Positions 36,686 through 46,385 of a stretch of 64,000 nucleotides of DNA are shown here, piece by piece. Made by a program: the position numbers and the translations under genes. Position 1 is the first letter of the stretch. Each line of letters begins with the position of its first letter. Source of the stretch: Ignavibacteria bacterium (lineage in GTDB: Bacteria > Bacteroidota > Ignavibacteria > Tepidaquicellales > Tepidaquicellaceae); the NCBI GenBank assembly GCA_019187405.1, contig JABAQZ010000011.1:124001-188000 (forward strand), written 5' to 3'. The notes beneath the pieces were generated by a model. That model saw only the letters and a list, made by a program, of their open reading frames with translations. It was not told the DNA's origin and made no database searches.

Positions 36686-38263
36686 GTGTCAATAAAAATT
36701 AATCCTGAGAAAAAATTCCTGCTTGTAATCTTAAGTGTTGTATCTTTGATAATACTTACGAGACTTCCGTTTTATCTCTATTACTCGGTGATATCAATTT
36801 CATTTGATACGGCATCTTATTGCGCGGTAGCATTAAAAATAATTGATGGCTTACAGCCTCATTTTGAAATCAGGACTCCGGGATATCCTCTTTTTTTATC
36901 TGCGATATGGTTTTTCTCAAAAAATCTAATGCTGACGGCATTCATTCAGAGTTTGTTTACCATAATAGTGTCAGTATTTTTTTTAAATGTTATAAAGAAA
37001 GTATATGGCGGACTTTTGATTGTATTTGCAGTCATGCTTGCAGTTTACCAAACATCGTCTTACTTCATTTTATTTGAAAGCGTAATTCTTGCAGAAAGTT
37101 TGTTTGTAAATTTCCTGTTGCTGATAACTGCATTTATGATTTTGGCAATCAAAGATAAAAAACCAATTAACTGGTTTTATTTTTCATTAACAGCCGGAAT
37201 ACTTTTGTACTTAAGGCCGGCAGGATTATTCTTAATTCCTGTTTTAATGTTTGTGATTTTATATTTTTACAGGCAAAAGTTTAAACTTGTTTTCTATGCT
37301 AATCTGATTTTGCCTGTTACGTTTTTTGTTTTGGCATTATGCTTATATAATAAACTAACGGTTGATTCATTTTCTCTTTCTCCGTTTGGAAATATAAATC
37401 TGCCGGGCGCAACAATAACGTTCATGGAAAAGTCTCCGGAATACCCGGAGTTTGTTAATGAAATCATTGATTCGGTATCAAGCAGCCTGCCGTCAAAAGA
37501 CAGACGATATGTAAGAGAATCATTCGGCTTCACAAAAACATACAACATATTTCTGAAGAATTTTTATTCTGTTATAGTATTGACAGATAAGCTGATTAAA
37601 CATGATTCCACAGCAGGTTTTATTTCAGTCATTCCTTATTTAAAGCAGATATCATTTGATGCGATCAAAAAACATCCTGATATATATGCAAAATTTTTTA
37701 TAAGCAACTTCGTTCAGTTTTTTAGAAATATTTCAAATTCTCTTAATCTCCGGATCAAATACGAAGGAGTTTACAAAAGTATTGTAATTGATAAAAGACA
37801 CCTCTTGGTTCTTGAAAAAGGAGACTGGCAGCAGGTTTCAACGGATATTTCGGATTACTCGAAAGTTGCAAGCCTTTACAGAGAAAATGAAACAAGATCA
37901 GCCGGACTTGATTATTTTGAAATAAGAGAAGGGGAGCAAATCAAAATAAAAGATACACTGCTATTCGGTATTTATGAAGTCTATGAAAAAGTTTATAATA
38001 TTTTGTTTAGAAATTATTTCTGGTTGATTTCAGCATTAGCCGTTTTTGCATTTAGTGTTCTAACACTCATAAGAAGCGGTTTCAAAGATGACGATTCGTT
38101 TATTTATTCACTTCTTGGATTAATGTATTTGTCAAAAGCAATAATGGTTAGTCTTGTTGAAAGTTCACTGGAGCGTTACAGTTTTCCTGTCGAGTTTGTA
38201 TTGTATTTGAGTATTCCTTTTTTAATAATCATTTTCAAAAATTTTAAAATAAAAAAAGCATGA
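36686..38263 (+). CDS. Polytopic glycosyltransferase, GT39-like (GT-C)
   Basis: This 525-residue membrane protein has many hydrophobic segments. Its first outer loop has FDTASYCAVALKI, with Asp41 in the catalytic position, and RTPGYPLFLSA (63-73), the GT-C motif of ArnT/GT39-like enzymes. It has a soluble loop near residues 330-440 and a final hydrophobic block. It probably uses a polyprenyl-phosphate sugar on the periplasmic face. The start is GTG at 36686. Its stop overlaps the ATG of the aminotransferase (ATGA). Confidence 0.78.
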   Translation: MSIKINPEKKFLLVILSVVSLIILTRLPFYLYYSVISISFDTASYCAVALKIIDGLQPHFEIRTPGYPLFLSAIWFFSKNLMLTAFIQSLFTIIVSVFFLNVIKKVYGGLLIVFAVMLAVYQTSSYFILFESVILAESLFVNFLLLITAFMILAIKDKKPINWFYFSLTAGILLYLRPAGLFLIPVLMFVILYFYRQKFKLVFYANLILPVTFFVLALCLYNKLTVDSFSLSPFGNINLPGATITFMEKSPEYPEFVNEIIDSVSSSLPSKDRRYVRESFGFTKTYNIFLKNFYSVIVLTDKLIKHDSTAGFISVIPYLKQISFDAIKKHPDIYAKFFISNFVQFFRNISNSLNLRIKYEGVYKSIVIDKRHLLVLEKGDWQQVSTDISDYSKVASLYRENETRSAGLDYFEIREGEQIKIKDTLLFGIYEVYEKVYNILFRNYFWLISALAVFAFSVLTLIRSGFKDDDSFIYSLLGLMYLSKAIMVSLVESSLERYSFPVEFVLYLSIPFLIIIFKNFKIKKA

Positions 38264-39483
38264 TACCATTTTCCCCGCCTTATATTGACGACGATGTAAT
38301 AAATGAAGTTATGGATTCGCTTAAATCAACATGGATAACCACCGGTCCTAAAGTTAAAGCTCTTGAAGAAGAGGTTTCAAAACTGACGGGAGTAAAAAAT
38401 GTCTTATGCGTAAATTCCGCAACATCAGCATTAATGCTTATGCTTCATTGGTATGGGATAAAGGCAGGCGATGAGGTGATAGTTCCGGCATATACATACT
38501 GCGCAACGGCTTTATCGGTAATGCATCTCGGAGCAAAGGCAGTAATGGTGGACCCGGGAAACGACTTCTGCATTGATACTGAAAAAATAAGAAAGGCAAT
38601 AACGGAGAAAACCAAAGCAATTATTCCCGTTGATATTGCGGGATATCCGTGTGATTATGATGAGATTTCAAAAATCATAAATGAGGACAGCATTAAGAAA
38701 TTATTTGTCCCGGGAAATGATGTGCAGAAAAAGCTCGGAAGGATATTGATACTTGCCGATTCGGCTCATTCAATTGGCGCTTTATATAAGAATAGAAAAA
38801 GCGGAAAGCTATGTGATGTTACGGTGTTTTCATTTCATGCTGTAAAAAATGTAACTACGGCAGAAGGAGGAGCAATATGTCTCAATCTTCCGGAGGAATT
38901 TGACAACACTGAATTATATAAATGGCTCAGGCTGCTTTCACTCAATGGACAAACCAAGGATGCATTTACAAAATCAAAAGGGGGAAACTGGAGATACGAT
39001 ATAGTATATCCGGGATTTAAAATAAATCTCAATGATCTTTGTGCAGCTGTAGGTTTGGCTCAGATAAGAAAGTACAGCAGTGAGCTTCTTTTAAAAAGAA
39101 AAAAGATTTTTGAAAAATACAATAAAGGACTTGGCAGTTTTGATTGGGCAATATTGCCGCCGTCAGGCGAAATTGAAAGAGAATCCTCATATCATGTTTA
39201 TCTTCTCCGTATAAAAGGCATAAGCGAAAAACAGAGAGACATGATTATAGATAAAATTACCGAAAAGGGAGTTGCCGTAAACGTTCACTTTGTACCTTTG
39301 CCAATGCTTACGGCGTTTAAAGACAGAGGCTACCGGATTGAAGATTATCCGGTAAGTTATGAAAATTACAAATGTGAAATTACGCTTCCGGTTTATCCGC
39401 AGTTAAAAGATGAAGAAACAGATAAAGTAATATCGGCAGTAATTGAATCTTACAATTCCGTCATGAGCATGGCAGATGCTTAA
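38260..39483 (+). CDS. DegT/DnrJ/EryC1/StrS sugar aminotransferase (PglE/WcfR-like)
   Basis: This 407-residue PLP enzyme has VNSATSALMLMLH for the cofactor loop, ILADSAHSIG with Asp167, and Schiff-base Lys196 in FSFHAVKNVTTAEGG. It is longer than PerA-type enzymes, with an insertion near residues 140-160. It lies next to a small initiating transferase and a 4,6-dehydratase, as do the aminotransferases that make UDP-4-amino-4,6-dideoxy-GlcNAc (PglE) or UDP-AATGal (WcfR); that specific product is an inference. The last eight bases overlap the transferase gene. Confidence 0.85.
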   Translation: MIPFSPPYIDDDVINEVMDSLKSTWITTGPKVKALEEEVSKLTGVKNVLCVNSATSALMLMLHWYGIKAGDEVIVPAYTYCATALSVMHLGAKAVMVDPGNDFCIDTEKIRKAITEKTKAIIPVDIAGYPCDYDEISKIINEDSIKKLFVPGNDVQKKLGRILILADSAHSIGALYKNRKSGKLCDVTVFSFHAVKNVTTAEGGAICLNLPEEFDNTELYKWLRLLSLNGQTKDAFTKSKGGNWRYDIVYPGFKINLNDLCAAVGLAQIRKYSSELLLKRKKIFEKYNKGLGSFDWAILPPSGEIERESSYHVYLLRIKGISEKQRDMIIDKITEKGVAVNVHFVPLPMLTAFKDRGYRIEDYPVSYENYKCEITLPVYPQLKDEETDKVISAVIESYNSVMSMADA

Positions 39484-40066
39484 AAGAACATTTGATATTA
39501 TTTTTTCGGCTGCCGGTCTGATAATATTGTCACCACTTTTTTTATTAATTTCTTTAATAATAAAGATAGATTCCAGAGGTCCGATTTTTTACAGGCAAAT
39601 CAGAGTTGGTAAAGACAGCGAAGATTTTCTTTTGTATAAATTCAGATCAATGAGATTAAATTCGGACAAAGATGGATTGTTAACTGTCGGTGGAAAAGAT
39701 CCGAGAATTACAAAATCCGGATATTATATAAGGAAATACAAGCTCGATGAATTACCTCAGCTTATAAACGTACTGAAAGGCGAAATGAGTTTTGTGGGAC
39801 CGAGACCTGAAGTAAGGAAGTATGTAGATTTGTATAATGAAAATCAAAAACAGGTGCTTAAGATTAAGCCGGGAATAACGGATAATGCTTCGATAATTTA
39901 CAGAAATGAAAATGATCTGCTTAAAGAGTCATCTGATCCCGAAAGCCTATACATAAATGAGATTATGCCGGATAAACTGAAAATTAATCTTGAGTATATC
40001 GACAAAAATTCATTCGCTTCGGATTTAAAAATTATATTTAAAACAATAAAATCGATGTTTACCTGA
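39476..40066 (+). CDS. Initiating phosphoglycosyl transferase (small, PglC/WcfS-like)
   Basis: This 196-residue monotopic transferase starts with the re-entrant membrane helix IIFSAAGLIILSPLFLLISL. GPIFYRQIRVG and LYKFRSM follow, then the catalytic Asp91-Glu92 in KYKLDELPQLINVLKGEMS and GPRPEV. Its size matches the minimal core of the family (PglC), not the long WbaP form. It would move a phospho-sugar from a UDP-sugar to undecaprenyl phosphate, starting a glycan. The ATG at 39476 overlaps the preceding gene. Confidence 0.92.
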   Translation: MLKRTFDIIFSAAGLIILSPLFLLISLIIKIDSRGPIFYRQIRVGKDSEDFLLYKFRSMRLNSDKDGLLTVGGKDPRITKSGYYIRKYKLDELPQLINVLKGEMSFVGPRPEVRKYVDLYNENQKQVLKIKPGITDNASIIYRNENDLLKESSDPESLYINEIMPDKLKINLEYIDKNSFASDLKIIFKTIKSMFT

Positions 40067-40173
40067 AAATGTAAAGAATTTAAAGATAGCTTGCATTCGG
40101 GAATTCATTAAAAACTTTGTTGAATCAATAAAATACATTTGTTAACTTAAACAAATAAAAAATACAACCTTCT

Positions 40174-40198
40174 GAAAAAATTCTAAAAGATTTTTTTC
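40174..40198 (+). terminator. Possible AT-rich hairpin terminator after the phosphoglycosyl transferase gene
   Basis: GAAAAAATTCT and AGATTTTTTTC form an 11-bp stem with one T-T mismatch and an AAA loop. The T-run is inside the right arm and continues as TTCTT. There is little G/C in the stem, so stability is low. Confidence 0.3.
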
Positions 40199-40263
40199 TT
40201 TGTTCTTAAAGGTTTGCTGTTATTTATCTGCAGGTTGATTCAGGGTAGGATAAATTACAAAGA

Positions 40264-42186
40264 ATGCTAGAAAACTTTTTAAATAATAGGTTACTCAAAC
40301 TTAGAAACAGACATTTTTTAATACTCGATTGTTTGTTTCTATCCTTAACTCCATTTCTTTCTTTAGCTCTCAGATTAGATGCTACAATTGAAAGCTACTA
40401 CTTAAGCGGGATATTTTGGTGTACTTTAATATTTCTGCTTATAAAAATCTCAGTTTTTTACAAGCTCGGATTATACAAAAGGTACTGGAACAGCGCAAGT
40501 ATCGACGAACTTGCAAAAATTATTTACATAGTTTTTTGGGCGGTCATTGTGCAGACTTCTGTGTTTGTAGTTTTTTATAATCTTTCCTTATTAAACTTTG
40601 AAGAGTTGCCGCTGTCAATTCCTCTTCTTGACGGAATACTTACATTTTTCTTTGTTGCAAGCGCAAGATTCAGCATAAGGCTCATGGAAAGATTAAAAGA
40701 AAGGAAAAACATATCCTACCACGGCGACAGAGTGCTCGTGATTGGATCAGGCAAAGCGGGTACATCCATTGTTCAGGAAATGCAGAGAAATCCGCAGCTC
40801 GGCCTTTACCCGGTTGCATTTGTCGATGACGACATTGACAAGAAGGGTTTAAAAATCAGAGGAGTGCCGGTAATGGGTACAAGGAACAGTATTCCGGAGA
40901 TTATTACAAAAATGGATATTAATAAAGTAATCATTGCCATGCCTACTGTTCCGGGATCTGAGATCAGAGATATAGTTTCAATCTGCAGAAAATGCGGTAT
41001 TCAGACAAGAACAATACCCGGAATTTTTGAAATACTCGATGAGAAAGTAAGGATTGACAGTATAAGACAGGTGGAGATCGAGGATTTATTGAGAAGAGAA
41101 CCGGTAAATACTGATATAAACAGCGTCAGACAGTTTTTGAAGGGTAAAAAAGTTCTGATAACAGGAGCCGGTGGTTCAATTGGCAGCGAGCTTTGCAGAC
41201 AGATTATAAATTTCTCACCTGCAAAAATTATACTTCTTGGACAAGGTGAGAATTCGATTTTTGATATTAAACATGAAGTATCAAAGAGGATTTCGCTTAC
41301 AAACGGTATGATGACGAATACAAAAGTTAAAACATATATTGCCAATATAAGATCTTATGAAAGACTTGATAATATTTTAAAAGAAACAAAACCTGATGTA
41401 ATATTTCATGCAGCAGCGCATAAGCATGTTCCAATTATGGAAGAAAATTCATGTGAAGCTGTGAGCAATAATGTCAAAGGTACACTTAATCTGATTGAAT
41501 TATCGCTTAAGCATGACGTAGATCATTTTGTATTTATATCAACAGACAAAGCAGTAAATCCTTCGAGTATAATGGGCGCAAGTAAGCGAATTGCCGAAAT
41601 GATAGTTTTAAAAGCTGCGAGAGAAAGCGGTAAAAATTATTCTGCTGTAAGATTTGGAAATGTACTTGGAAGCAGGGGAAGCGTAGTATTAACATTCAAA
41701 AAACAGATAGCCGAAGGCGGTCCTATTACTATAACCGATCCGAATATCCAGAGATTTTTTATGACAATTCCGGAAGCTGTTCAGCTTGTTTTACAGGCTT
41801 CGGTAATTGGAAATGGAGGAGATATATTTGTACTTGATATGGGTGAGCCAATCAGGATAGTTGATCTAGCAAAAGATATAATAAGATTATCCGGATATGA
41901 GGCAGATAAGGATATTCACATCGAGTATACAGGATTGAGACCGGGCGAAAAGTTGTTTGAAGAGTTGTTTATTCCCGGAGAAAATTATAAAAATACGATC
42001 CATGAAAAAATTCTGATTGCCTCAAATGCCAGTCATTTTATTCCGGATGAGTTTGATGTAAATCTGCAGATACTTCTTCAAAATAGATATGAAAATGACA
42101 AAGAAACGATTATCAGTTTACTTAAAAAACTTGTGCCGGAATATACTCCCGAATTACATGAAACAAACAATACTGTAAACATCTGA
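40264..42186 (+). CDS. Membrane-bound nucleotide-sugar 4,6-dehydratase, FlaA1/CapD/PglF/WbpM type
   Basis: This 640-residue protein has four N-terminal hydrophobic segments (about 18-135), then a CoA-binding-like Rossmann half with VLVIGSGKAGTSIV. The catalytic SDR half has GAGGSIGSE at 301-309. STDKAVNPSSIMGASKR (426-442) gives Met437 and Lys441 in place of YxxxK, as is normal for this large dehydratase group. It converts UDP-HexNAc to a 4-keto-6-deoxy product at the inner membrane. Together with the neighbouring aminotransferase and initiating transferase it forms a compact module. It starts at ATG after a 197-base gap, which might hold its own promoter. Confidence 0.93.
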   Translation: MLENFLNNRLLKLRNRHFLILDCLFLSLTPFLSLALRLDATIESYYLSGIFWCTLIFLLIKISVFYKLGLYKRYWNSASIDELAKIIYIVFWAVIVQTSVFVVFYNLSLLNFEELPLSIPLLDGILTFFFVASARFSIRLMERLKERKNISYHGDRVLVIGSGKAGTSIVQEMQRNPQLGLYPVAFVDDDIDKKGLKIRGVPVMGTRNSIPEIITKMDINKVIIAMPTVPGSEIRDIVSICRKCGIQTRTIPGIFEILDEKVRIDSIRQVEIEDLLRREPVNTDINSVRQFLKGKKVLITGAGGSIGSELCRQIINFSPAKIILLGQGENSIFDIKHEVSKRISLTNGMMTNTKVKTYIANIRSYERLDNILKETKPDVIFHAAAHKHVPIMEENSCEAVSNNVKGTLNLIELSLKHDVDHFVFISTDKAVNPSSIMGASKRIAEMIVLKAARESGKNYSAVRFGNVLGSRGSVVLTFKKQIAEGGPITITDPNIQRFFMTIPEAVQLVLQASVIGNGGDIFVLDMGEPIRIVDLAKDIIRLSGYEADKDIHIEYTGLRPGEKLFEELFIPGENYKNTIHEKILIASNASHFIPDEFDVNLQILLQNRYENDKETIISLLKKLVPEYTPELHETNNTVNI

Positions 42187-42219
42187 GTTTAGAGATTTTT
42201 TAATTTAACTACTATCAGT

Positions 42220-43902
42220 TTGAAAATAAAAATTACGCTTTTTATTTCCGTACTGCTGATAATGTTTTGTAACGAACTGCATTCTCAGGTTGAGCTGGTC
42301 CCCCCGTCAAATCGCGTTTACGGATTTCTGCAAAGAATGCATGCCATGAATTTCATTCCCGATTATAATCCGGGAAATATTCCAATATCGAGAGAAGAAG
42401 TCGTTTCATATCTGAAAATCATTGATTCGAATTTGGTTAAAATTTCTTCAGTAGATAAGAAACTTCTTGCTGATTTCAAAATTGAGTTTCAGTTTGAATT
42501 TTATGGCAACACAAAAAAGACTACATCATTATTTAAGGAAATCAAGCATGCATTCTCGGATGACAAACAAAAGTACCTTTATGATTATTCAGATTCAAAT
42601 GCGACATTGTTTCTGGACGGATTGGGAAGCATTTCACAAAGAGGTTCAAGCGGAGATTCAATAGGAACTAATTCCATACTTCTGGGTGAACTTGGATTCA
42701 GATTGCGAGGTACGTTATACAACAGCGTCGGTTATTATCTGAGAGCATCAAACGGTCAGAAACTTTCCGGTGATTCAAACGATGTTACATTTGCGAGATA
42801 TACGGACCCAAGATTGTATGCACAGTATAAATTTTCTTATGAGCAGAGAAACTTCGATACTTTTGAAGGTTATCTCAGATTCAGAACCAACCAAAACTGG
42901 CTTGCATTAACAGTGGGAAGAAATCCTGTTTATCAGGGATTCGGTTTTATTGACAGACTGTATCTGTCAAACAACACTGTTCCGTTTGACTTTATCAAAC
43001 TTGATCTTGCTTACAAAGCAGTTTCTTATTCTTTTATTTACGGAAGTCTGAGAGGAGATTCACTCGGAAAACCTCTTGATTCCAAAAATATAGCTACTCA
43101 CAGACTTGATGTAAATTTCTCAAAAGCATTCAGACTTGGTTTTTTTGAAAGCGTTATGATAGCCAATTCACCGTTTAGTTTTACATTTCTGAATCCGATA
43201 AGTTTTTTGACATCGGCAGAGCTGAACAAAGCTTCTCAGCCCGGAGACAATAACGTTAATAATACTATTATCGGATTAGATGCAATGGTAATTCCTGTAA
43301 AAAACCTTGCTCTTCAAGGATCGTTTCTTGTCGATGATCTTGAATTCAGTACACTTTTTAAAAGCGATGAAAACATAACAAACAAATTTGCTTATCAGCT
43401 CGGGCTTTTGTGGGCAAATGCATTTACTCTTCCAAATCTTGAATTTGTAACAGAATACACATATCTAGAACCGTTTGTATATACGCATGTATCAAATAAA
43501 ACTAAATATACACACTGGGAGCTGCCTCTCGGACATCATCTTGAACCAAATTCTGATGAAATAGCAGTTAAGCTGAATTATGATATAACCAATCGTTTAA
43601 ATCTTAATCTTTTATATCAGCATCAAAGATCTGCAAACGGAATTGAAACAGATTCCGCCGGCAGAGTAATTGTAAATTACGGAGGTAATCTGAACAATGC
43701 TACCGGTTATTCTTATTCAGATCCTGAATTTCTGAAAGGAAACAGGATTAACAGGGATATTATTACTGCAAATCTTACTTGGCAGTTTATTAGACAATTT
43801 TATATTGAATTGAAATATGTTTACAGAATCATTGATAATATTTATCAAAACAGAAAATTTAATGATAAATATTATTTTGCAACTTTCAGAATTGATTACT
43901 AA
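42220..43902 (+). CDS. Wzi-like capsule-assembly outer-membrane beta-barrel
   Basis: This 560-residue protein has a signal peptide (ITLFISVLLIMFCNELHS) and a TTG start. The mature part begins VELVPPSNRVYGFLQRMHAM, the usual beginning of Wzi-family proteins in this phylum. It then has many alternating beta strands such as YLRFRTNQNWLALTVGRNPV and YAQYKFSYEQRN, and ends with FATFRIDY, an aromatic C-terminus as in outer-membrane barrels. Wzi proteins anchor or help display capsule at the cell surface. Its place directly after the glycan locus fits this. No sorting domain is present. Confidence 0.75.
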   Translation: MKIKITLFISVLLIMFCNELHSQVELVPPSNRVYGFLQRMHAMNFIPDYNPGNIPISREEVVSYLKIIDSNLVKISSVDKKLLADFKIEFQFEFYGNTKKTTSLFKEIKHAFSDDKQKYLYDYSDSNATLFLDGLGSISQRGSSGDSIGTNSILLGELGFRLRGTLYNSVGYYLRASNGQKLSGDSNDVTFARYTDPRLYAQYKFSYEQRNFDTFEGYLRFRTNQNWLALTVGRNPVYQGFGFIDRLYLSNNTVPFDFIKLDLAYKAVSYSFIYGSLRGDSLGKPLDSKNIATHRLDVNFSKAFRLGFFESVMIANSPFSFTFLNPISFLTSAELNKASQPGDNNVNNTIIGLDAMVIPVKNLALQGSFLVDDLEFSTLFKSDENITNKFAYQLGLLWANAFTLPNLEFVTEYTYLEPFVYTHVSNKTKYTHWELPLGHHLEPNSDEIAVKLNYDITNRLNLNLLYQHQRSANGIETDSAGRVIVNYGGNLNNATGYSYSDPEFLKGNRINRDIITANLTWQFIRQFYIELKYVYRIIDNIYQNRKFNDKYYFATFRIDY

Positions 43903-43952
43903 ATTATTTTCAATGAAATTAAAAAAAATTCACAAATTAAATTTAAATTAAC

Positions 43953-46355
43953 ATGAGAAAGATATATTACCTGTTAATTCTATTAATAGGAAACAGCATG
44001 GCTCTTGCTGGTAATTCCAAAATACATCCTTATCTTCAGGCAAAAATCAATGAATCGGGTGATAACGCACAAATTCCCTTTTACATTGTCTTTAATGAGC
44101 GTTTGACTCTTAATGATTTTGCGGACATTAGTTATGATACTCCAAAAAAGGAGAGGAGAAAAATAGTTATCGAGCGGCTAATGAATTTTTCTGATAATTA
44201 TCAGAGAAATGTTGTTGAATTTCTGAATCAGAAAAAATCCCGCGGCGTCCAACTGAATTATGAAAAATTATGGATAACTAACAGTTTAATAGTTTCAGCC
44301 AATTCCGAAATCATTTATGAATTATCGGATTTTCAGAATGTCAGTATGATTTGTTATGATCCGGAATATCCAATAGAAGAATTATATGATTCGAAGCAAA
44401 TGAAAGCTCCTTTTCTGGGAGCTGTATCCAACTATGCATCATCGCCTGCTCCGCAGCCGGGTCTTATACTCATTAAAGCAGATCAGGTATGGGCTTTGGG
44501 CAATAAAGGTAAAGGCGTTCTCGTGGCAAACTCTGACGACGGATTTTGGTGGAAACATCCTGACCTTGTCAAAGGAGTCTGGCAAAATTTAGGTGAAGAT
44601 GCAAACGGAAACGGAATGACAATTACATTTGCAAGCGGGACAGGTTCTACATTCGATGCAGGAGACATCAACGGTGTAGATAACGATGGAAACGGAAAGA
44701 TTGACGACCTTATCGGTTGGGATTTTTCTACATCAAGTTACAACATAACAACTGCATCACATGGCAGCGCAACTATGGGACAGGTTGTTGGTGACGGTAC
44801 TGGCGGTACTGCAACCGGCGTTGCGCCTGAAGCTAAATGCATTCCGATGAGAAATTCAGGAGGTGAATCTCTGCAGTGGCTGGCTTTTCAGTATGGTGTC
44901 TTAATGGGTGCAGACGTAATTACAAGTTCATTAAGTTACAAATGGTATTTCTCGCCCAAGCCGGATTATTCAATGATGAGAAGCATTACGGATATGTCTC
45001 TTGCTGCAGGAGTTGTACATACAAATTCTACCAGCAATGACGGAGGAAGTTCGAGCGCTCCTGTTCCTCTTAATATTTCCACTGCCGGTAATTGTCCTGC
45101 ACCATGGAGGCATCCTGATCAGATAAAAGTCGGAAACTTAAGCGGAGTGATAGGTGTAGGAAATGTCAATGCATCCACTGATGTGATAGTATCATCATCT
45201 CCTTCGGGACCTGCAACTTGGGGTAATTGGTATTTATGGGGAACATATACATATCCCATAGATTCTATGCATAAAGATTATCCATACAGCAGAACAGCTC
45301 CGGTAGAAATTCCGGACTCAATGGGACTTTTAAAACCCGATGTTTCTGCACCGGGAGCAGGAACAACATCTACTTATGTAAGCTCAGGAACGGGTTATGC
45401 GGGATTTTCCGGAACTTCTTCGGCAACTCCTCATACAGCAGGCACGGTAGCTTTAATGTTATCAATTAATCCCGAAATGCTTCCGGCTGATGTTGATAGA
45501 GTCTTAGAGCTTACTTCCGTTGAAAAGGGAGATCCCGGAAAAGACCCGAGATACGGCGCTGGTAGAATTGATGCGCTCGCAGCAACGACTTCTCCAAAAT
45601 TTACGGCAGAAGGAATTAACGGCGGCAGGAACATGCTGTTGAACAATACAGTTACCGCCAGCGACACCGCAAGAGAGCTTGCAGGATTCAAAGTATCAAC
45701 CAATATAAATCCTGGCATCGGCTCTTTAAGAATGGTAAACTTTGCCGTATCGACAAATGCCACGGCAACTCACATTTTATCTTTTGATTTATACTGGGAT
45801 AAGGACGGAAACAATATTATAAATTCGGGTGACGTTAAATTAAGATCACATCCATTCTCAAATGCAAATCTGATTTTTGATTCGCTTAAATTTAAAATTG
45901 TTAATGCCGAGAGAAAACTGATTTTATGCGCAAATACTTCTGCTTCTGCATCAAATCAAAATATAAACTTTACGATAAACGATACAAACAGCATGACGGC
46001 ATATTATGTTACAAAACCGTTTAATACAAATTTTCCGCTTGGTACGATTACCGGTATAAGCGGAAATAATCTAATAGATGATTTGCAATATTCTCTTTCT
46101 CAGAATTATCCGAATCCTTTTAATCCGTCAACTGTCATCAATTATACAATCGCAAAAGACGGAAATGTAAAGCTGAAAGTTTATGACATAACCGGCAGAC
46201 TTGCAGCAGTTTTAATTAACGGATTTAAAACAAGGGGTAATTATTCGGTTGAGTTTGATGCGGACAGTTTTATAAAGTTGTCAAGCGGAGTTTATTATTA
46301 TACTATTGAAGCAGGAGGATTTATTGAAACGAAACGTATGCTTCTTTTAAAATAA
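43953..46355 (+). CDS. Subtilisin-like (S8) secreted protease with T9SS sorting domain
   Basis: This 800-residue protein has a signal peptide (YYLLILLIGNSMALAG), an I9-like propeptide to about residue 140, and a subtilisin domain. Asp195 sits in VANSDDGF, His270 in TTASHGSATMG and Ser489 in GFSGTSSATPH, the catalytic triad order D-H-S. A likely oxyanion Asn is Asn362. A DNDGNGKIDD stretch near 243 looks like a calcium-binding loop. The last 85 residues start LSQNYPNPFNPSTVINYTI and end RMLLLK, a type A T9SS domain, so it should be secreted and cut or anchored at the surface. The start is ATG. Confidence 0.93.
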   Translation: MRKIYYLLILLIGNSMALAGNSKIHPYLQAKINESGDNAQIPFYIVFNERLTLNDFADISYDTPKKERRKIVIERLMNFSDNYQRNVVEFLNQKKSRGVQLNYEKLWITNSLIVSANSEIIYELSDFQNVSMICYDPEYPIEELYDSKQMKAPFLGAVSNYASSPAPQPGLILIKADQVWALGNKGKGVLVANSDDGFWWKHPDLVKGVWQNLGEDANGNGMTITFASGTGSTFDAGDINGVDNDGNGKIDDLIGWDFSTSSYNITTASHGSATMGQVVGDGTGGTATGVAPEAKCIPMRNSGGESLQWLAFQYGVLMGADVITSSLSYKWYFSPKPDYSMMRSITDMSLAAGVVHTNSTSNDGGSSSAPVPLNISTAGNCPAPWRHPDQIKVGNLSGVIGVGNVNASTDVIVSSSPSGPATWGNWYLWGTYTYPIDSMHKDYPYSRTAPVEIPDSMGLLKPDVSAPGAGTTSTYVSSGTGYAGFSGTSSATPHTAGTVALMLSINPEMLPADVDRVLELTSVEKGDPGKDPRYGAGRIDALAATTSPKFTAEGINGGRNMLLNNTVTASDTARELAGFKVSTNINPGIGSLRMVNFAVSTNATATHILSFDLYWDKDGNNIINSGDVKLRSHPFSNANLIFDSLKFKIVNAERKLILCANTSASASNQNINFTINDTNSMTAYYVTKPFNTNFPLGTITGISGNNLIDDLQYSLSQNYPNPFNPSTVINYTIAKDGNVKLKVYDITGRLAAVLINGFKTRGNYSVEFDADSFIKLSSGVYYYTIEAGGFIETKRMLLLK

Positions 46356-46385
46356 TTATTTTTAAAAATTTAAAATTTTTTTGAC

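Noticed and set aside
40137-40156. ATTTGTT/AACAAAT inverted repeat after the PGT gene
   Set aside because: Short AT-only stem, followed by A's rather than T's.
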